A stretch of DNA of 64,000 bases from assembly GCA_015493635.1 (NCBI GenBank), contig WGCU01000083.1:1-64000 (forward strand). The letters are read 5' to 3'. The stretch is from Spirochaetaceae bacterium. Lineage in GTDB: Bacteria > Spirochaetota > Spirochaetia > B11-G9. Below are positions 25,300 through 34,192 of this stretch, one piece after another; positions within the stretch are counted from its first letter, which is position 1, and the number at the start of each line of letters is the position of its first letter. The position numbers were made by a program, and so were the translations under genes. The notes below the pieces were generated by a model. The model was not told where the DNA came from. It saw only the letters and a program-made list of their open reading frames with translations, and did no database searches.

Positions 25300-25328
25300 T
25301 TGACTATAACCATGTTTTAGGTTATACT
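25300..25328 (+). promoter_or_regulatory. Sigma-70 promoter of carD, leaderless spacing
   Basis: TTGACT (25300-25305), 17-base spacer, TATACT (25323-25328). The ATG of carD is at 25335, seven bases after the -10 box, exactly where transcription should start. No ribosome binding site is present, so the mRNA is probably leaderless. Confidence 0.75.
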
Positions 25329-25334
25329 ACTACT

Positions 25335-25823
25335 ATGGATCCAGCATACAAAGTAAATCAGCACCTTGTCTATCCCCTGCAAGGTGTTGGTGAGATTACC
25401 TCTATTGAAAAGCGTACATTTAAAGGGGAAGAGGTTCTTTACTACATCATCTATCTTGACATATCAGACATGACTGTTATGGTTCCGGTGCATAAAACAG
25501 AAGAGCTGGGGATACGCCCCATTGTAACTGAAGAGGAATCATTCAAGGCCCTTGAACAGTTGACGCTGGAGTATGTACCCGTTACAGCTGACTGGAAAAT
25601 GCGCTATCAAATGAACCTTGATTTACTTAAAAGCGGCAGTGTGAATGACAACGCGGTGGTTGTACGGACACTTTACCACCGGAGCAAGATAAAAGAACTG
25701 CCTATCCAGGAACGGAAACTGTATGATAACGCGCTGAAGATTCTTTCCGACGAGCTTATCTACTCTCTTAACAAATCCCGAAGCGAAATAGAAGAACTCA
25801 TTTTCACCAAGCTGGAATCATAG
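25335..25823 (+). CDS. carD: CarD/CdnL-family RNA polymerase-binding regulator
   Basis: A 162-residue protein with an N-terminal CarD/TRCF RNA-polymerase-interaction domain (YPLQGVGEITSIEKRTFKGE) and a helical C-terminal domain. CarD proteins bind the RNA polymerase beta subunit and stabilise open complexes at rRNA and other promoters. The gene is followed four bases later by ispD and probably heads a carD-ispD-ispF-nth operon. Its start codon lies at the predicted transcription start. Confidence 0.92.
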   Translation: MDPAYKVNQHLVYPLQGVGEITSIEKRTFKGEEVLYYIIYLDISDMTVMVPVHKTEELGIRPIVTEEESFKALEQLTLEYVPVTADWKMRYQMNLDLLKSGSVNDNAVVVRTLYHRSKIKELPIQERKLYDNALKILSDELIYSLNKSRSEIEELIFTKLES

Positions 25824-25827
25824 ATAC

Positions 25828-26523
25828 ATGGTTCCGAAAGGGGCTGCCCTCATCATCGTTGCCGGCGGAATGAGCACAAGGATGGGAAGCGGTATTAAAA
25901 AGGAACTTGCTGACCTGAACGGAGAGCCTGTTCTCTGCAGAACCCTGCGGCCCTTTTTCGAATCGAAACTTTTTTCCCTGACCGTTATCGTTCTTCCTTC
26001 CTCCCGCATAGAGCAGACAAAAACTCTTGTAGCATCATGCTTTCCTTTTGTTAAGAAAGACACGGTTATCTATGTCTCCGGAGGGAAAACACGCCAGGAA
26101 TCGGTGTACAACGGCTTAAGGAAGCTGCCTTCTCATTTTCGCACTGTTCTCATCCACGACGGGGCACGTCCATGGATTACGAAGGAAGTTATCTTCCGGG
26201 TGTACGAAAAAGCGGTACAGACCGGTTCCGCTGTTCCTGTTGTTCCTTCGGTAAACGCGCTGAAAGAGATTGATTCCGGCGGACGGGTAATCCGGAATAT
26301 CAACCGCTCTACCGTTGTCGGAGCTCAGACCCCCCAGGGGTTTGCCTTTAAAGATATTTTTTCCGCTCACCGGAAAGCAGCCGGAGACGGCAGAGTATAT
26401 CCTGATGACGCCGAGGTATTCTCAGTCTATGCGGGAGAGGTCTTTACTGTCCCGGGAGATATCCGGAATAAAAAGATCACCTACAGGGAAGACCTGCAGC
26501 AAAGACATGGAGGACAGATATGA
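25828..26523 (+). CDS. ispD: 2-C-methyl-D-erythritol 4-phosphate cytidylyltransferase
   Basis: Third step of the MEP isoprenoid pathway: CTP plus MEP gives CDP-ME. The N-terminal nucleotide-binding loop is ALIIVAGGMSTRMGSGIKK, where the usual AAGxGxRM reads VAGGMSTRM. The HDGARPWI and NRSTVVGAQTPQGF motifs are present. It overlaps ispF by four bases (ATGA). The product of ispD reaches IspF through IspE, which is not in the window. Confidence 0.93.
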   Translation: MVPKGAALIIVAGGMSTRMGSGIKKELADLNGEPVLCRTLRPFFESKLFSLTVIVLPSSRIEQTKTLVASCFPFVKKDTVIYVSGGKTRQESVYNGLRKLPSHFRTVLIHDGARPWITKEVIFRVYEKAVQTGSAVPVVPSVNALKEIDSGGRVIRNINRSTVVGAQTPQGFAFKDIFSAHRKAAGDGRVYPDDAEVFSVYAGEVFTVPGDIRNKKITYREDLQQRHGGQI

Positions 26524-27011
26524 GGATAGGATCCGGCTGGGACATCCACCGCCTTACAGAAGGACGGAAGCTCGTCCTCGGCGGTATTGTTATTCCGTTC
26601 AGCAAGGGGGAAGAAGCCCACTCTGACGGTGATGTTCTTATCCATGCCGTTATAGATGCCCTGTTCGGCGCTCTGTCCATGGGAGATATCGGGACACACT
26701 TTCCCCCCGGAGATCCGGCATACAAAGACATTTCCAGTACGGTTCTTCTTGAGAAGGCAGTCTCCATGGTACATACCGAGGGCTTTTTTATCGGAAATAT
26801 CGATTCCACCATCATCCTGGAAAAACCGAAGTTGAAGAGGTACATTCCGGAGGTAGTACAGAAACTCAGCTCCATTCTGGGAGTTGATCCGGAAAATATT
26901 TCGGTTAAAGCAAAAACAGGAGAAGGGCTCGGTCCGGTCGGTGAAGGAAACGCGGTTGAAGCCCGGGCGGTGGTACTGCTTGAAGAGAAGGATGAATCCG
27001 TATGGGTATAG
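26520..27011 (+). CDS. ispF: 2-C-methyl-D-erythritol 2,4-cyclodiphosphate synthase
   Basis: Cyclises CDP-ME 2-phosphate in the MEP pathway. It opens with RIGSGWDIHRL, the zinc-binding DxH of the family, followed by HSDGDVLIHAVIDALFGA and GDIGTHFPPGD. It has 163 residues. It overlaps ispD (4 nt) and nth (10 nt), which makes this a tightly packed operon. Confidence 0.95.
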   Translation: MRIGSGWDIHRLTEGRKLVLGGIVIPFSKGEEAHSDGDVLIHAVIDALFGALSMGDIGTHFPPGDPAYKDISSTVLLEKAVSMVHTEGFFIGNIDSTIILEKPKLKRYIPEVVQKLSSILGVDPENISVKAKTGEGLGPVGEGNAVEARAVVLLEEKDESVWV

Positions 27012-27658
27012 AAAACCTGGACGTTATTATTTCCCGTCTGCGGGAACATAAAAAGGGGGCGGTTCTTCCGTCTGTTTCCGATATAGCTCTTATGAACGGC
27101 TCCCCGTTCAAGATTTTAATATCCACTGTTATTTCTTTGCGTACCCGGGATAAGGTAACCCTGGAAGCATCTCTCCGCCTTTTTGCAAAAGCATCGGATC
27201 CTTCCTCTCTGGCGGTTATGGACACTGCGGAAATTGAAAAACTCATCTACCCCGCTGGATTCTACAAGCGCAAAGCGGTCCAGATTAAGGAAATATCCCG
27301 TATTATTGCTGAGGACTACAACAGTATCGTTCCTGAAAGCGTGGAGCAGCTTACCGGACTTCCGGGTGTCGGACGGAAAACCGCGAACCTTACCATCGGT
27401 CTTGGATACGGTATTCCCGCCCTGTGTGTGGATACCCACGTGCACCGGATAGCAAACAGGATGGGATGGGTTACAACAAAAACCCCGGAAAAAACAGAAT
27501 ATGCCCTGACCGCGGTACTTCCGGAAAAATACTGGATCGAAATAAATGAACTGCTCGTCATCTACGGCCAGACAGTCTGCACTCCGCAGTCGCCCCGCTG
27601 CTCTTCCTGTGTATTTTCATCCTTCTGCCCCAAGAAAGGCGTTGGAAAATCCCGGTAG
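27002..27658 (+). CDS. nth: Endonuclease III (DNA glycosylase/AP lyase)
   Basis: A base-excision repair enzyme that removes oxidised pyrimidines. The helix-hairpin-helix LPGVGRKTANL carries the catalytic Lys, and the Asp lies in VDTHVHRIANRMG. The [4Fe-4S] ligands are present as C-x6-C-x2-C-x5-C at the C-terminus (CTPQSPRCSSCVFSSFC). Length 218, normal. Last gene of the carD-isp operon. Confidence 0.95.
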   Translation: MGIENLDVIISRLREHKKGAVLPSVSDIALMNGSPFKILISTVISLRTRDKVTLEASLRLFAKASDPSSLAVMDTAEIEKLIYPAGFYKRKAVQIKEISRIIAEDYNSIVPESVEQLTGLPGVGRKTANLTIGLGYGIPALCVDTHVHRIANRMGWVTTKTPEKTEYALTAVLPEKYWIEINELLVIYGQTVCTPQSPRCSSCVFSSFCPKKGVGKSR

Positions 27659-27675
27659 CTCCAGTCAATTTGCTC

Positions 27676-27705
27676 TTGACGCCGGTATTGTATCAATACT
27701 AGAAT
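27676..27705 (+). promoter_or_regulatory. Promoter of the B12-riboswitch/btuFCD unit
   Basis: TTGACG (27676-27681), 18-base spacer, TAGAAT (27700-27705). The predicted start is about 27712, at the first bases of the riboswitch aptamer. Confidence 0.6.
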
Positions 27706-27710
27706 ACGTA

Positions 27711-27882
27711 AGGTTCATACAGGTCCGCGTAACGCGGTTAATAGGGAAGCAGGTGCGATGCCTGCACGGTCCCGCCACTGTATCGGGGTTTTGTTTTCTG
27801 TTGTACCACTGTCTGGCTGTAAACTATCAGACGGGAAGGTGGAAACAATGAATCCCCGGAGTCAGGAGACCTGCCTGTGTGA
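27711..27882 (+). ncRNA. Cobalamin (adenosylcobalamin-type) riboswitch aptamer
   Basis: The conserved blocks occur in order: GGTTCATACAGGT, then TTAATAGGGAAGCAGGTGC, GTCCCGCCACTGTA, GGAAGGTGGAAACAATGA and the B12 box GAGTCAGGAGACCTGCCTG. This is the classic cobalamin aptamer, placed upstream of B12 transport genes. Binding of cobalamin is expected to lower expression of btuFCD. Confidence 0.95.
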
Positions 27883-27981
27883 AGTACCCGTAAGCGCCTG
27901 CGTGGGAACAGGTCAGGGTATGGATCCGCTCACCTGACTGGCTGACCATATCCTTAAAAAATCTTTATCAAGGTGGAGGAT
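27883..27981 (+). promoter_or_regulatory. Riboswitch expression platform
   Basis: Several mutually exclusive stems are possible: GTCAGG (27912-27917) with CCTGAC (27933-27938), or GGTCAG (27911-27916) with CTGACC (27942-27947), or GGTATGG with CCATATCC. The stems end in TCCTTAAAAAATC, so there is no good T-run after them; control at the level of translation or an imperfect terminator both remain possible. The GGTGGAGG ribosome binding site of btuF ends this stretch. Confidence 0.5.
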
Positions 27982-28854
27982 ATGAAGAAACTACCAATCA
28001 TTACCATGCTTCTTTTCATCGGATCTCTTCTTTTCGGAGGAGAAATCACCATTCACGGTTCATACGGAATGACAGTTACCCTTCCGGGTCCGGCAAAACG
28101 CATCGTTTCCGTTGCGCCGAATGTTACCGAAACAATCTTTGCTCTCGGCAAAGGTAATCTCCTCGTCGGAAGAACGGACTACGGAGATTATCCCGCAGCG
28201 GCTTCATCGGTTCAAAGTATAGGGAGTCTTATGGAACCGAACATTGAAAAAATAGTTGAGCTGAAACCTGACATTGTTATTGCTTCCAACCATTTTAAAA
28301 AGGAATCTGCCGATAAACTGGAAAAACTCTCCATCCACGTTCTTATCCTGACAGATGATAAAACCTTTAACGCAGTGTATACAACGATCCGTGATATTGC
28401 CAAAATAACCGGAGCGGAACAGCAGGGTGAAGCGGTTATAAAAAAAATGAAACGTACTGTAAACGAGGTGGAGAACGCGGTCAAAAACAAACCCCGGCCA
28501 AAGGTATACTATGTCATTGGATTCGGTGAGTACGGTGAATATACCGCCGGAGGCAATACCTTTATTGGGCAGATGATTTCCATGGCCGGCGGGAACAATA
28601 TTGCTTCAAACCTGAAAGGGTGGGCGTACAGCCTTGAAAAGATCGTTGCAGGAGATCCCGATATCATTATCTGTTCAAAATACTGGGACACAAAGAAAAA
28701 ACTGGTAAAGGCCAACGGATACAAGGATCTCCGTGCTGTCAAAGACGGAAAAGTGTATGAGATTGATAATAACCTTCTCGACCGGCAGGGTCCCCGGCTT
28801 GCTGAAGGGTTGAAAAAACTGGCTGCAATAATTCATCCTGAAGCCTTTAAATAG
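27982..28854 (+). CDS. btuF: Periplasmic cobalamin-binding protein (BtuF-like)
   Basis: An ABC substrate-binding protein of the BtuF/FhuD (cluster A-II) type that delivers B12 to the permease. It has a signal peptide (MKKLPIITMLLFIGSLLFGG) and the family segment RIVSVAPNVTETIFALG followed by KIVELKPDIVIA. No lipobox Cys is present. I use the ATG at 27982, seven bases behind a strong GGTGGAGG site; an in-frame GTG three codons earlier lies inside that site. The riboswitch upstream supports cobalamin rather than iron-siderophore as substrate. Confidence 0.88.
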   Translation: MKKLPIITMLLFIGSLLFGGEITIHGSYGMTVTLPGPAKRIVSVAPNVTETIFALGKGNLLVGRTDYGDYPAAASSVQSIGSLMEPNIEKIVELKPDIVIASNHFKKESADKLEKLSIHVLILTDDKTFNAVYTTIRDIAKITGAEQQGEAVIKKMKRTVNEVENAVKNKPRPKVYYVIGFGEYGEYTAGGNTFIGQMISMAGGNNIASNLKGWAYSLEKIVAGDPDIIICSKYWDTKKKLVKANGYKDLRAVKDGKVYEIDNNLLDRQGPRLAEGLKKLAAIIHPEAFK

Positions 28855-28857
28855 CTG

Positions 28858-29868
28858 ATGGAACCGGTGCGGCATCTGAAAATAGTATTTGCGCTTCTCA
28901 TACTGTTTCTGGCAGCGGCTGTCTTTCTGTCAGCCGCCATGGGAAGCGCGTCAATCCCTTTTTCCGATGTTATGAGAATGTTTACTTCTCCGGATAAGTC
29001 TTTCCCTTCTGCTTTCCGCATTATTATCTTTCAGATCCGTCTGCCCCGGATTATTCTCTCCGTTATAGTGGGTATGGGCCTTGCTGTAAGCGGTGCTGTT
29101 TTCCAGGGAATTTTTCAGAATCCCATGGCAAACCCCTATGTCCTCGGCGTCTCGTCCGGTGCCGCTTTTGGTGTGGCTGTCGGGATGGCCATGGGTTTTG
29201 AAGTTTCTTTTCTCGGCCTTGGAGCAATTTCCATTGCTGCTTTTACCGGCGGAATACTTACCGCTCTGTTTGTATACTTCATCTCCGGAAACGGCAGGTC
29301 TGTTTTTTCACTTCTTCTTTCCGGAATAGCCATGGGCTTTTTTCTGTCAGCGCTTATGTCCCTCATCATGTATCTGAACAGAAACCAGATAGAAAATATC
29401 GTGTACTGGTCCATGGGCAGTTTTAACACCGCAAGCTGGGATAAAATTGCTGTAGCGGGTCCCGTTATCATCCTTGGGTCCCTGTTTCTCATGGCTTTCT
29501 ACAGAGACCTTAACATCCTTGTCCTTGGAGATGATACAGCCCGCAGTCTCGGCGTTTCGGTACGGTCAAGGAGGCTGCTCTTTCTTCTTGTATCGACGGT
29601 TATCACCGCAAGTGCCGTGTCCGTAAGCGGTGTAATAGGGTTTGTCGGGCTTATTATTCCCCATATTCTGCGTATACTGACAGGCCCTGATCACAAAACC
29701 CTTATTCCCCTGAGTATGCTTTCAGGTGGTTTGTTCCTTCTCCTTGCGGATACCCTTTCCCGCACCATTCTATCCCCGACAGAACTTCCCGTGGGTATTG
29801 TTACCTCGCTTTTCGGTGCTCCCTTTTTTATCTATCTGCTGAGAAATCACCGGAAGGTTCTCCCATGA
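28858..29868 (+). CDS. btuC: Cobalamin ABC transporter permease
   Basis: A FecCD/BtuC-family permease of 336 residues with about ten membrane segments. Conserved family pieces include RLPRIILSVIVGMGLAVSG, FQNPMANPYVLGVSSGAAFG and GFVGLIIPHILR. It starts three bases after btuF and overlaps btuD by ATGA. Confidence 0.92.
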   Translation: MEPVRHLKIVFALLILFLAAAVFLSAAMGSASIPFSDVMRMFTSPDKSFPSAFRIIIFQIRLPRIILSVIVGMGLAVSGAVFQGIFQNPMANPYVLGVSSGAAFGVAVGMAMGFEVSFLGLGAISIAAFTGGILTALFVYFISGNGRSVFSLLLSGIAMGFFLSALMSLIMYLNRNQIENIVYWSMGSFNTASWDKIAVAGPVIILGSLFLMAFYRDLNILVLGDDTARSLGVSVRSRRLLFLLVSTVITASAVSVSGVIGFVGLIIPHILRILTGPDHKTLIPLSMLSGGLFLLLADTLSRTILSPTELPVGIVTSLFGAPFFIYLLRNHRKVLP

Positions 29869-30647
29869 ACAGAGGCGTACTGCGTATCAATAACCTCGAT
29901 TGGGGTTTTAACGGCAGAAATATTTTCAACTCAGTCAATATCAGCATTCCGGAAGGTTCCTTTACCGGTATTATCGGCCCCAATGGAGCAGGGAAAACAA
30001 CACTGCTTAAACTCATTCTCAAACTGCTCCCTCCGGACAGGAATAGCATCTTTCTGAATAATCGGGATATTACCGGCTTTACCCGGAAGGACATAGCCCG
30101 GAAAATGAGCTACGTTTCCCAGACTCCCGGTGTTGATTTCGGCTTCACGGTGGAACAGATGGTCGCCATGGGGCGCAACCCGCATCTTCGGTCCTTCAGT
30201 AGTGAAACATCCGAAGATAGAGCCATTGTCACCGATGCTTTAAGAGATACACAGATCGAATATCTCAGCAGCAAGGATATCAGTAAAATAAGCGGAGGAG
30301 AACTGCAGCGTGTTATCATAGCCCGGGCTCTGGCGCAGAAGCCGGCGATCCTTGCACTTGATGAACCGACAAATCATCTAGATCTTAACCACCAGATGAA
30401 AATTCTTTCATTAATCAGGGAGCTGAGTGCTGAAAAAGGAATAACCGTTATTGCCGTACTGCATGATTTCAATCACGCCCTTGAATACTGTGATAATCTC
30501 ATTCTAATGAATGGGGGGGCTGTGGTTGCTTCAGGACTTCCAGAGGATGTTATAACCCCTGATAACATGGATACCGTTTACCATCTTGAAATTGTAATGG
30601 AGAAAAATCCCTTTACAGGGAAACCCTACATGGTTGTACGGTCATAA
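29865..30647 (+). CDS. btuD: Cobalamin ABC transporter ATPase
   Basis: The 260-residue ATPase of the B12 importer. Walker A is GPNGAGKTT, the signature SGGELQRVIIARAL, and Walker B ILALDEPTNHLDL. FhuC/BtuD-type sequence. Together with btuF and btuC it forms a complete inner-membrane importer; an outer-membrane receptor (BtuB) is not in the window. Confidence 0.92.
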   Translation: MNRGVLRINNLDWGFNGRNIFNSVNISIPEGSFTGIIGPNGAGKTTLLKLILKLLPPDRNSIFLNNRDITGFTRKDIARKMSYVSQTPGVDFGFTVEQMVAMGRNPHLRSFSSETSEDRAIVTDALRDTQIEYLSSKDISKISGGELQRVIIARALAQKPAILALDEPTNHLDLNHQMKILSLIRELSAEKGITVIAVLHDFNHALEYCDNLILMNGGAVVASGLPEDVITPDNMDTVYHLEIVMEKNPFTGKPYMVVRS

Positions 30648-30680
30648 AAAAAACAGGCCGGCGCTTAACAGCAGCCGGCC
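30645..30680 (-). terminator. Terminator of the P-loop/EF-G unit
   Basis: On the minus strand, GGCCGGC (30680-30674) and GCCGGCC (30662-30656) form a seven-base GC stem followed by TGTTTTTTTT. On the plus strand the T-run is absent, so it mainly ends the minus-strand transcript, 22 bases after its last stop. Confidence 0.88.
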
Positions 30681-30702
30681 ATTCCAATATGAATCTTAAC
30701 CG

Positions 30703-31407
30703 TTAATCCCGGACAATAAGCATCGTCTTCGGTTCAAGTCTCAGGTTCATATCTTTTGTTTCAAGATTATCATGATCCTTTACAACCTGAAGACGAACAA
30801 AATCCCCTTCAAATTTCAGCGTAACAAGAACATCAATATCATCTATTCTTGACACAAGATCCTCCGGCACACCATTTTCCAGAAAGACGGGATCTTCCCC
30901 TTTCAAAGAAGAGCTGAACCATATTTCAAGACCCAGATCCCGGGCGAAGTTTTTCAGTTTTTGTACATCCACATCTTGTGCCGCGGAAATATCGTAACCA
31001 TCAAAAATAATTGAATTAGCGGTAAAATTACCATCCTGAATCATTGCCTTGAGGCTGGAAAGCAGCTGGTCAACGGTGATGCCGCCTTTGCTGAAATTCA
31101 TGATAACTCTGTTCTTGATAATTTCATCATGAACATCCACCGCATTTTCAAGATCCCGCTTTTTTGCTATCTCCTTAAAGATATCTTCATACCAAGTAAT
31201 GATATGATCCACCTTCTGGGAAAAGGAAACATGAATAACCCTGCGTCCCCTGAACAGCTTGTCAGTTGCAATATGAACAAGACACGCCGTTTTCCCGACA
31301 CCTTTTTTCGAAGCGATAACACCAATGTTACCCTTTCCTACTCCGCCATTGATAGTTTTCTCAAATACCCGCAGCGGACTTCTTTTATTTAATTCTGCTT
31401 TTACCAT
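30703..31407 (-). CDS. RecA-fold P-loop ATPase-like protein of unknown role
   Basis: A 234-residue soluble protein with a Walker A loop ASKKGVGKTACLVHIATDKL at residues ~32-51 and a Walker B-like strand NSIIFDGYD near residue 145. The overall order of elements resembles the RecA/KaiC/DnaB superfamily. There is no DNA-binding or oligomerisation motif I recognise. It follows fusA by 23 bases on the same strand and shares a terminator, so co-expression with EF-G is likely. I do not assign a function; a ribosome-linked or motility-linked regulator are both guesses. Confidence 0.6.
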   Translation of the reverse strand: MVKAELNKRSPLRVFEKTINGGVGKGNIGVIASKKGVGKTACLVHIATDKLFRGRRVIHVSFSQKVDHIITWYEDIFKEIAKKRDLENAVDVHDEIIKNRVIMNFSKGGITVDQLLSSLKAMIQDGNFTANSIIFDGYDISAAQDVDVQKLKNFARDLGLEIWFSSSLKGEDPVFLENGVPEDLVSRIDDIDVLVTLKFEGDFVRLQVVKDHDNLETKDMNLRLEPKTMLIVRD

Positions 31408-31430
31408 CTATAATCTCCATTAAAATATCT

Positions 31431-33515
31431 TTATGATTCTTTCTTTTTCTTATCCTGATATTCTTTAATGAGTTCTTCAGAAATACTCATGGGAACCTTG
31501 CCGTATTTGAGAAATTCCATAGTAAACTCCGCTTTACCCTGGGTTAAGGACCGCAGCGTTGTGGAGTACCCAAACATTTCACTTAACGGGACTTCCGCCT
31601 CAACGGTAGAGAACGCACCTTCATCAACAGAACTGATAATGATACCCCGGCGCTGATTTATACTTCCAAATACATTCCCCTGGAATTCAGTAGGCCCTTC
31701 AACAGAAACCTTCATAATAGGCTCCAGGATAACCGGTTTTGCTTTGGGATAGGCCTCTTTGAATGCACCGATTGCCGCATGCTGAAATGCCATATCAGAA
31801 GAATCCACAGGATGCGACTGACCGTCATTGATGGTGACTTTAATACCGACAATGGGAAATCCTATTAACGATCCCTTGGCCAGAGCTGATTTGAATCCTT
31901 TATCACAGGCAGGAATATATTCGGTAGGAATGGCTCCTCCCTTTATTGAATTGACAAATTCATACTCTCCCTCTGAAAGAGGTTCAATAAACCCGGCAAC
32001 CCGCCCGTACTGACCGGATCCACCTGTCTGCTTCTTGTGGGTATAGTTGAAATCGGCTCTCCTGCTTATTGCTTCCCGGTAGGCAACCTGAGGCCTGCCT
32101 ACTTCAACTTCCGCGTTGTACTCCCTCTTCATCCGTTCGATGTAAACATCAAGATGAAGTTCCCCCATACCCTGAACAATTGTCTGATTTGATTCAGGAT
32201 CAACAAAGGTGCGGAATGTTGGATCTTCTTTGGTAAATCTATTTAAGGCTTTACCCATATTATCCGCTGCTGTCTTATCTTTCGGGCTGATAGCCAGGCT
32301 TATAACGGGAGCAGGAACAAACATACTCGTCATGGAATAATTCAATCCGGGAGCGTTAAAAGTATCCCCCGACGCACAATCTATACCGAAAAGAGCTGTT
32401 ATATCTCCGCAGTTTGCTTCAGTTATATCTTCCATGTGGTCTGAATGCATCTTGATAAGTCTTCCGACTTTAAACTTCTTTCTGCTCCGGGTGTTGTACA
32501 GCTCATCCCCTTTTTTAATTTTCCCTTGATAGACTCGTATGTATGTCAACTGACCATACTGGCCGTCTTCAAGTTTAAATGCAAGAGCCACCGTCGGTTT
32601 TGTTTCATCCGCCTCAAGTTTCACTTCCTGCTCATCGTTATCAAGATCAAGCGCTATATTCTCTACTTCCGTCGGAGTAGGAAGATACTGTACAACCGCG
32701 TCCAGAAGTGACTGAACACCTTTATTCTTGTACGCTGAACCGATACATACCGGTGTCAATTCCTGAGTAAGTGTTCCTTTCCGGATTGCTTCATGGATGA
32801 GTTCTTCGGTAACTTCCCCCTCCATCATGGCTTCCATAAGCTCATCGGAAAACATGGAAACAGCATCGAGCATTACTTCCCTTTTTTCTTCAGCTTCATC
32901 CTTAAGATCATCAGGAATATCCGTTATCTCAATATCGTCTCCCTGGTCCCCCCGGAAGTAAACCGCTTTCATGGTAACAAGGTCAACAACACCTTCATGT
33001 TTATCTTCCAGCCCGATGGGGATCTGGATTAAAACAGCATTATGCCCCAGTTTTTCAATAAGTTGGTCTTTTACCTTGTAGGGGTTTGCCCCTGTCCTGT
33101 CACACTTGTTGATAAACGCGATCCTGGGAACATTGTAGCGTTTCATCTGGCGGTCAACAGTGATTGACTGGGACTGAACACCTGCTACTGAGCAGAGAAC
33201 AAGAACAGCACCGTCAAGTACCCTGAGAGCCCGTTCAACTTCTATAGTAAAATCAACATGTCCGGGAGTGTCTATGATATTAATATCATGCCCCTTCCAT
33301 GTAACGTTGGTTGCCGCTGACGCGATGGTTATTCCCCGCTCTTTCTCCAGTTCCATGGAGTCCATCGTTGCTCCGACACCGTCTTTTCCCCTGACTTCAT
33401 GAATTGCATGAATTTTTTTGCAGTAGTAAAGAATCCGTTCGGTGAGTGTTGTTTTACCGGAGTCAATGTGTGCACTGATACCAATATTCCGCATCAAGGA
33501 AATATCTGTCTTCAT
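31431..33515 (-). CDS. fusA: Elongation factor G, spirochaete 'spd' type
   Basis: A translational GTPase of 694 residues. The G motifs are AHIDSGKTT (where most EF-Gs have AHIDAGKTT), DTPGHVDF and NKCDRTGA. The switch region carries [20 protein letters not shown]. Complete EF-G domains II-V follow. The switch sequence resembles mitochondrial EF-G1 and the spdEFG1 group described in spirochaetes, planctomycetes and delta-proteobacteria. That assignment is from recall and needs a tree. It would act in translocation. A second EF-G is expected elsewhere in the genome. Confidence 0.85.
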   Translation of the reverse strand: MKTDISLMRNIGISAHIDSGKTTLTERILYYCKKIHAIHEVRGKDGVGATMDSMELEKERGITIASAATNVTWKGHDINIIDTPGHVDFTIEVERALRVLDGAVLVLCSVAGVQSQSITVDRQMKRYNVPRIAFINKCDRTGANPYKVKDQLIEKLGHNAVLIQIPIGLEDKHEGVVDLVTMKAVYFRGDQGDDIEITDIPDDLKDEAEEKREVMLDAVSMFSDELMEAMMEGEVTEELIHEAIRKGTLTQELTPVCIGSAYKNKGVQSLLDAVVQYLPTPTEVENIALDLDNDEQEVKLEADETKPTVALAFKLEDGQYGQLTYIRVYQGKIKKGDELYNTRSRKKFKVGRLIKMHSDHMEDITEANCGDITALFGIDCASGDTFNAPGLNYSMTSMFVPAPVISLAISPKDKTAADNMGKALNRFTKEDPTFRTFVDPESNQTIVQGMGELHLDVYIERMKREYNAEVEVGRPQVAYREAISRRADFNYTHKKQTGGSGQYGRVAGFIEPLSEGEYEFVNSIKGGAIPTEYIPACDKGFKSALAKGSLIGFPIVGIKVTINDGQSHPVDSSDMAFQHAAIGAFKEAYPKAKPVILEPIMKVSVEGPTEFQGNVFGSINQRRGIIISSVDEGAFSTVEAEVPLSEMFGYSTTLRSLTQGKAEFTMEFLKYGKVPMSISEELIKEYQDKKKKES

Positions 33516-33742
33516 AAACCCTTATACCTCTCATTATATAGTTAAGCCTTCAAAAATACTTGAAAACTCTTAATTCTCATGGTATTATTCGAATAGTTAT
33601 AGAAAAGCCATTGATATGGGAATCATCCCGTTACTATTCAGGGCAGTAGTCTAGTATATTTCCTCAATATATTCAATCCCCGGATTCCCTTTGGTACTGA
33701 GGACTTCATCTGTTTAATAAAAAGGAAACTGCCGGAGTGGAA

Positions 33743-34192
33743 ATGCATGGAATAACAGAAGCAGGTATAGCACTGGCAAACACATCCTCTCCCGCTGCTG
33801 CATTAAAACTGCTTCTCCATTACTGCTACAGCATACTGAAACCCGATCTTGCAGCCCTGTATCTGTTCCCCGTAAAAAAGCAGAGCGGCTCCTTAAAGCT
33901 TGACTCCTTCAAGGGATACGAACCTGAACAGAAAGTACTTTCCGCGGAGGAAGAGGGTATCAGGTTTATCCTGGATTCCCGTGAATCAACCTGCCTTCTG
34001 CAAAAAAAAGAGAGCCCCTTTTCCAGTCTTCTCCTTACTCCATCAATGCACAGTGCCATTGCGGCTCCTCTCACCACAGTCTCTGGAAGGAAAGGAATAC
34101 TTTTCCTTAACTATATGCATCCTTACCGATTCTCATTCCATCACATTGAACAGATGGAAAATTTGATAAAATTAACAGGAATGGAGGAATAA
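33743..34192 (+). CDS. Small GAF-domain protein
   Basis: About 149 residues forming a single GAF-like sensory domain: ALANTSSPAAALKLLLHYCY, then AALYLFPVKKQ and, near the end, AAPLTTVSGRKGILFLNY. There is no output domain. I choose the ATG at 33743 because CCGGAG stands at the right distance; an in-frame GTG two codons earlier overlaps it. It shares one base with the next gene and heads an operon of four genes of unknown role. Ligand unknown. Confidence 0.65.
   Translation: MHGITEAGIALANTSSPAAALKLLLHYCYSILKPDLAALYLFPVKKQSGSLKLDSFKGYEPEQKVLSAEEEGIRFILDSRESTCLLQKKESPFSSLLLTPSMHSAIAAPLTTVSGRKGILFLNYMHPYRFSFHHIEQMENLIKLTGMEE

Noticed and set aside
28858-30647. Iron-siderophore transport as the role of the FecCD-type importer
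   Set aside because: The cobalamin riboswitch directly upstream makes B12 the far more likely substrate.
33516-33742. Regulatory RNA between fusA and the GAF gene
   Set aside because: Only short imperfect inverted repeats (for example TTCAA/TTGAA) and a TATAAT on the minus strand were seen; nothing beyond promoters of the two divergent genes is supported.
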